A stretch of DNA of 12,057 nucleotides from Candidatus Levybacteria bacterium RIFCSPLOWO2_01_FULL_42_15 (lineage in GTDB: Bacteria; Patescibacteriota; Microgenomatia; Levybacterales; UBA12049), in the NCBI GenBank assembly GCA_001784055.1, contig MFOZ01000008.1:1-12057 (forward strand), written 5' to 3'. Below the pieces are notes generated by a model that had not been told where the DNA came from, searched no databases, and worked only from the letters and a program-made list of their open reading frames with translations. The position numbers and the translations under genes were made by a program. Below are positions 11,703-12,057 of the stretch, piece after piece; within the stretch, counting starts at the first letter, position 1; every line of letters starts with the position of its first letter.

Positions 11703-11855
11703 GTCTTCTTTGTCAGCTTATCAATTGTCCGCGGACGGTACTCTCTATATCATTTTCACCTCCGATGCGTACAATGTAAAGCCCTTCCACGCAGAAAAAA
11801 GGATATGGAAGATATTCTAGCACTATCGACAGCCAGAAATCTTATTATCTAACCT
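11703..11855. other. intergenic stretch without a recognised gene
   Basis: No convincing coding frame, tRNA or terminator is visible. It holds a 10-bp perfect palindrome GTCCGCGGAC (11727-11736), GC-rich against an AT-rich background, and a short inverted match to the REP-like repeat (11757-11767). Confidence 0.5.
11757..11767 (-). repeat. possible fragment of the REP-like repeat (copy D)
   Basis: CACCTCCGATG is the reverse complement of CATCGGAGGTG in copy C (7797-7807). The 11-base match lacks the TTAG tail, so it may be a decayed copy or chance. Confidence 0.25.
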
Positions 11856-12056
11856 TTAGCTCCCTTTATATTGAGCGATAAAACAATAATAATCTTTTTC
11901 GTCCTTCCAGAAATTAATAAACTTGAAGCTATAATAGTGTTTTTTAATAAGTTTTTTGTTATAAATTACATGAGGAACATCAATTTCATCTCCAATGGTT
12001 GGCAGATAAGTATTCTTTTCTATCTTCTTTGCAGTCTTAACCAAACAGTATCTTAA
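11856..12056 (-). CDS. unidentified reading frame, possibly a 5'-partial gene
   Basis: A minus-strand frame with no stop up to the window edge, ending in TAA at 11856-11858. About 66 residues are visible, rich in Lys, Tyr, Phe and Ile (for example PTIGDEIDVPHVIYNKKL and YSFKFINFWKDEKDYYCF). The composition and aromatic pattern are protein-like, and the only start-type codon near the 5' end is TTG 12044. The gene may therefore begin outside the window. No family was recognised. The overlapping plus-strand frame looks less protein-like. Confidence 0.35.
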   Translation of the reverse strand, partial: LRYCLVKTAKKIEKNTYLPTIGDEIDVPHVIYNKKLIKKHYYSFKFINFWKDEKDYYCFIAQYKGS

Positions 12057-12057
12057 T

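Noticed and set aside
11727..11736. GTCCGCGGAC palindrome as terminator of the transporter gene.
   Set aside because: It has no loop-forming centre and no T-run after it; a perfect 10-mer palindrome alone is not enough.

Overview
The window looks like part of a chromosome from a small-genome bacterium of the Candidate Phyla Radiation (Patescibacteria), most like the Microgenomates group. That placement is an inference from gene content and compact layout: a DUF5674 protein, a DUF2079 membrane protein, an ATP-cone/Mrr-type nuclease, a PIG-V-like glycosyltransferase, an IS200/REP-type transposase, AT-rich DNA and very short spacers. TGA serves as an ordinary stop codon throughout, so this is not one of the UGA-recoding lineages. 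There is no CRISPR array, prophage or rRNA.

Layout. (1) 2-609: the 3' part of a FabZ-type dehydratase, then tRNA-Lys(CUU) on the minus strand. (2) 655-4427, plus strand: DUF2079 membrane protein, ATP-cone + restriction-endonuclease-fold protein, DUF378 mini membrane protein with a strong Shine-Dalgarno, and a PIG-V-like mannosyltransferase. Two GT-C type membrane glycosyltransferase-like proteins thus bracket a predicted nucleotide-regulated nuclease. (3) 4461-7016: maf (minus) diverges from a PP2C-like phosphatase gene, which is followed by a probable DUF218/YdcF-like protein. (4) 7021-7818: an intact Y1 (HUH) transposase gene flanked on both sides by short palindromic REP-like repeats. A third copy of the repeat sits about 2 kb away between maf and the PP2C gene. 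(5) 7889-9351: a tight three-gene operon of DUF5674, an unnamed small protein and an inositol-monophosphatase-like protein with an altered metal motif. (6) 9370-10645, minus strand: tRNA-Arg(UCU), rhomboid protease, PPC/DUF296 protein and tRNA-His(GUG), packed as one mixed tRNA/protein unit. (7) 10698-11702: an AI-2E/PerM-type transporter, then about 150 bp with no recognised gene and the edge of an unidentified minus-strand reading frame.

The most striking sequence-level signals are these. First, an extended -10 box TGNTATAAT lies directly in front of five genes (maf, PP2C, the YdcF-like gene, DUF5674 and tRNA-His). Four are protein genes, and for maf and the YdcF-like gene the predicted transcription start falls on the A of the ATG, implying leaderless mRNAs; twice the box is built out of the upstream gene's stop codon. 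Second, the tRNA-His gene has lost the usual D-loop GG and the T-loop TTC/A58 together. Third, the REP/transposase pair looks like a live RAYT/REP system. Fourth, the IMPase-like protein has Cys in place of the second Asp of the DPIDGT metal motif.
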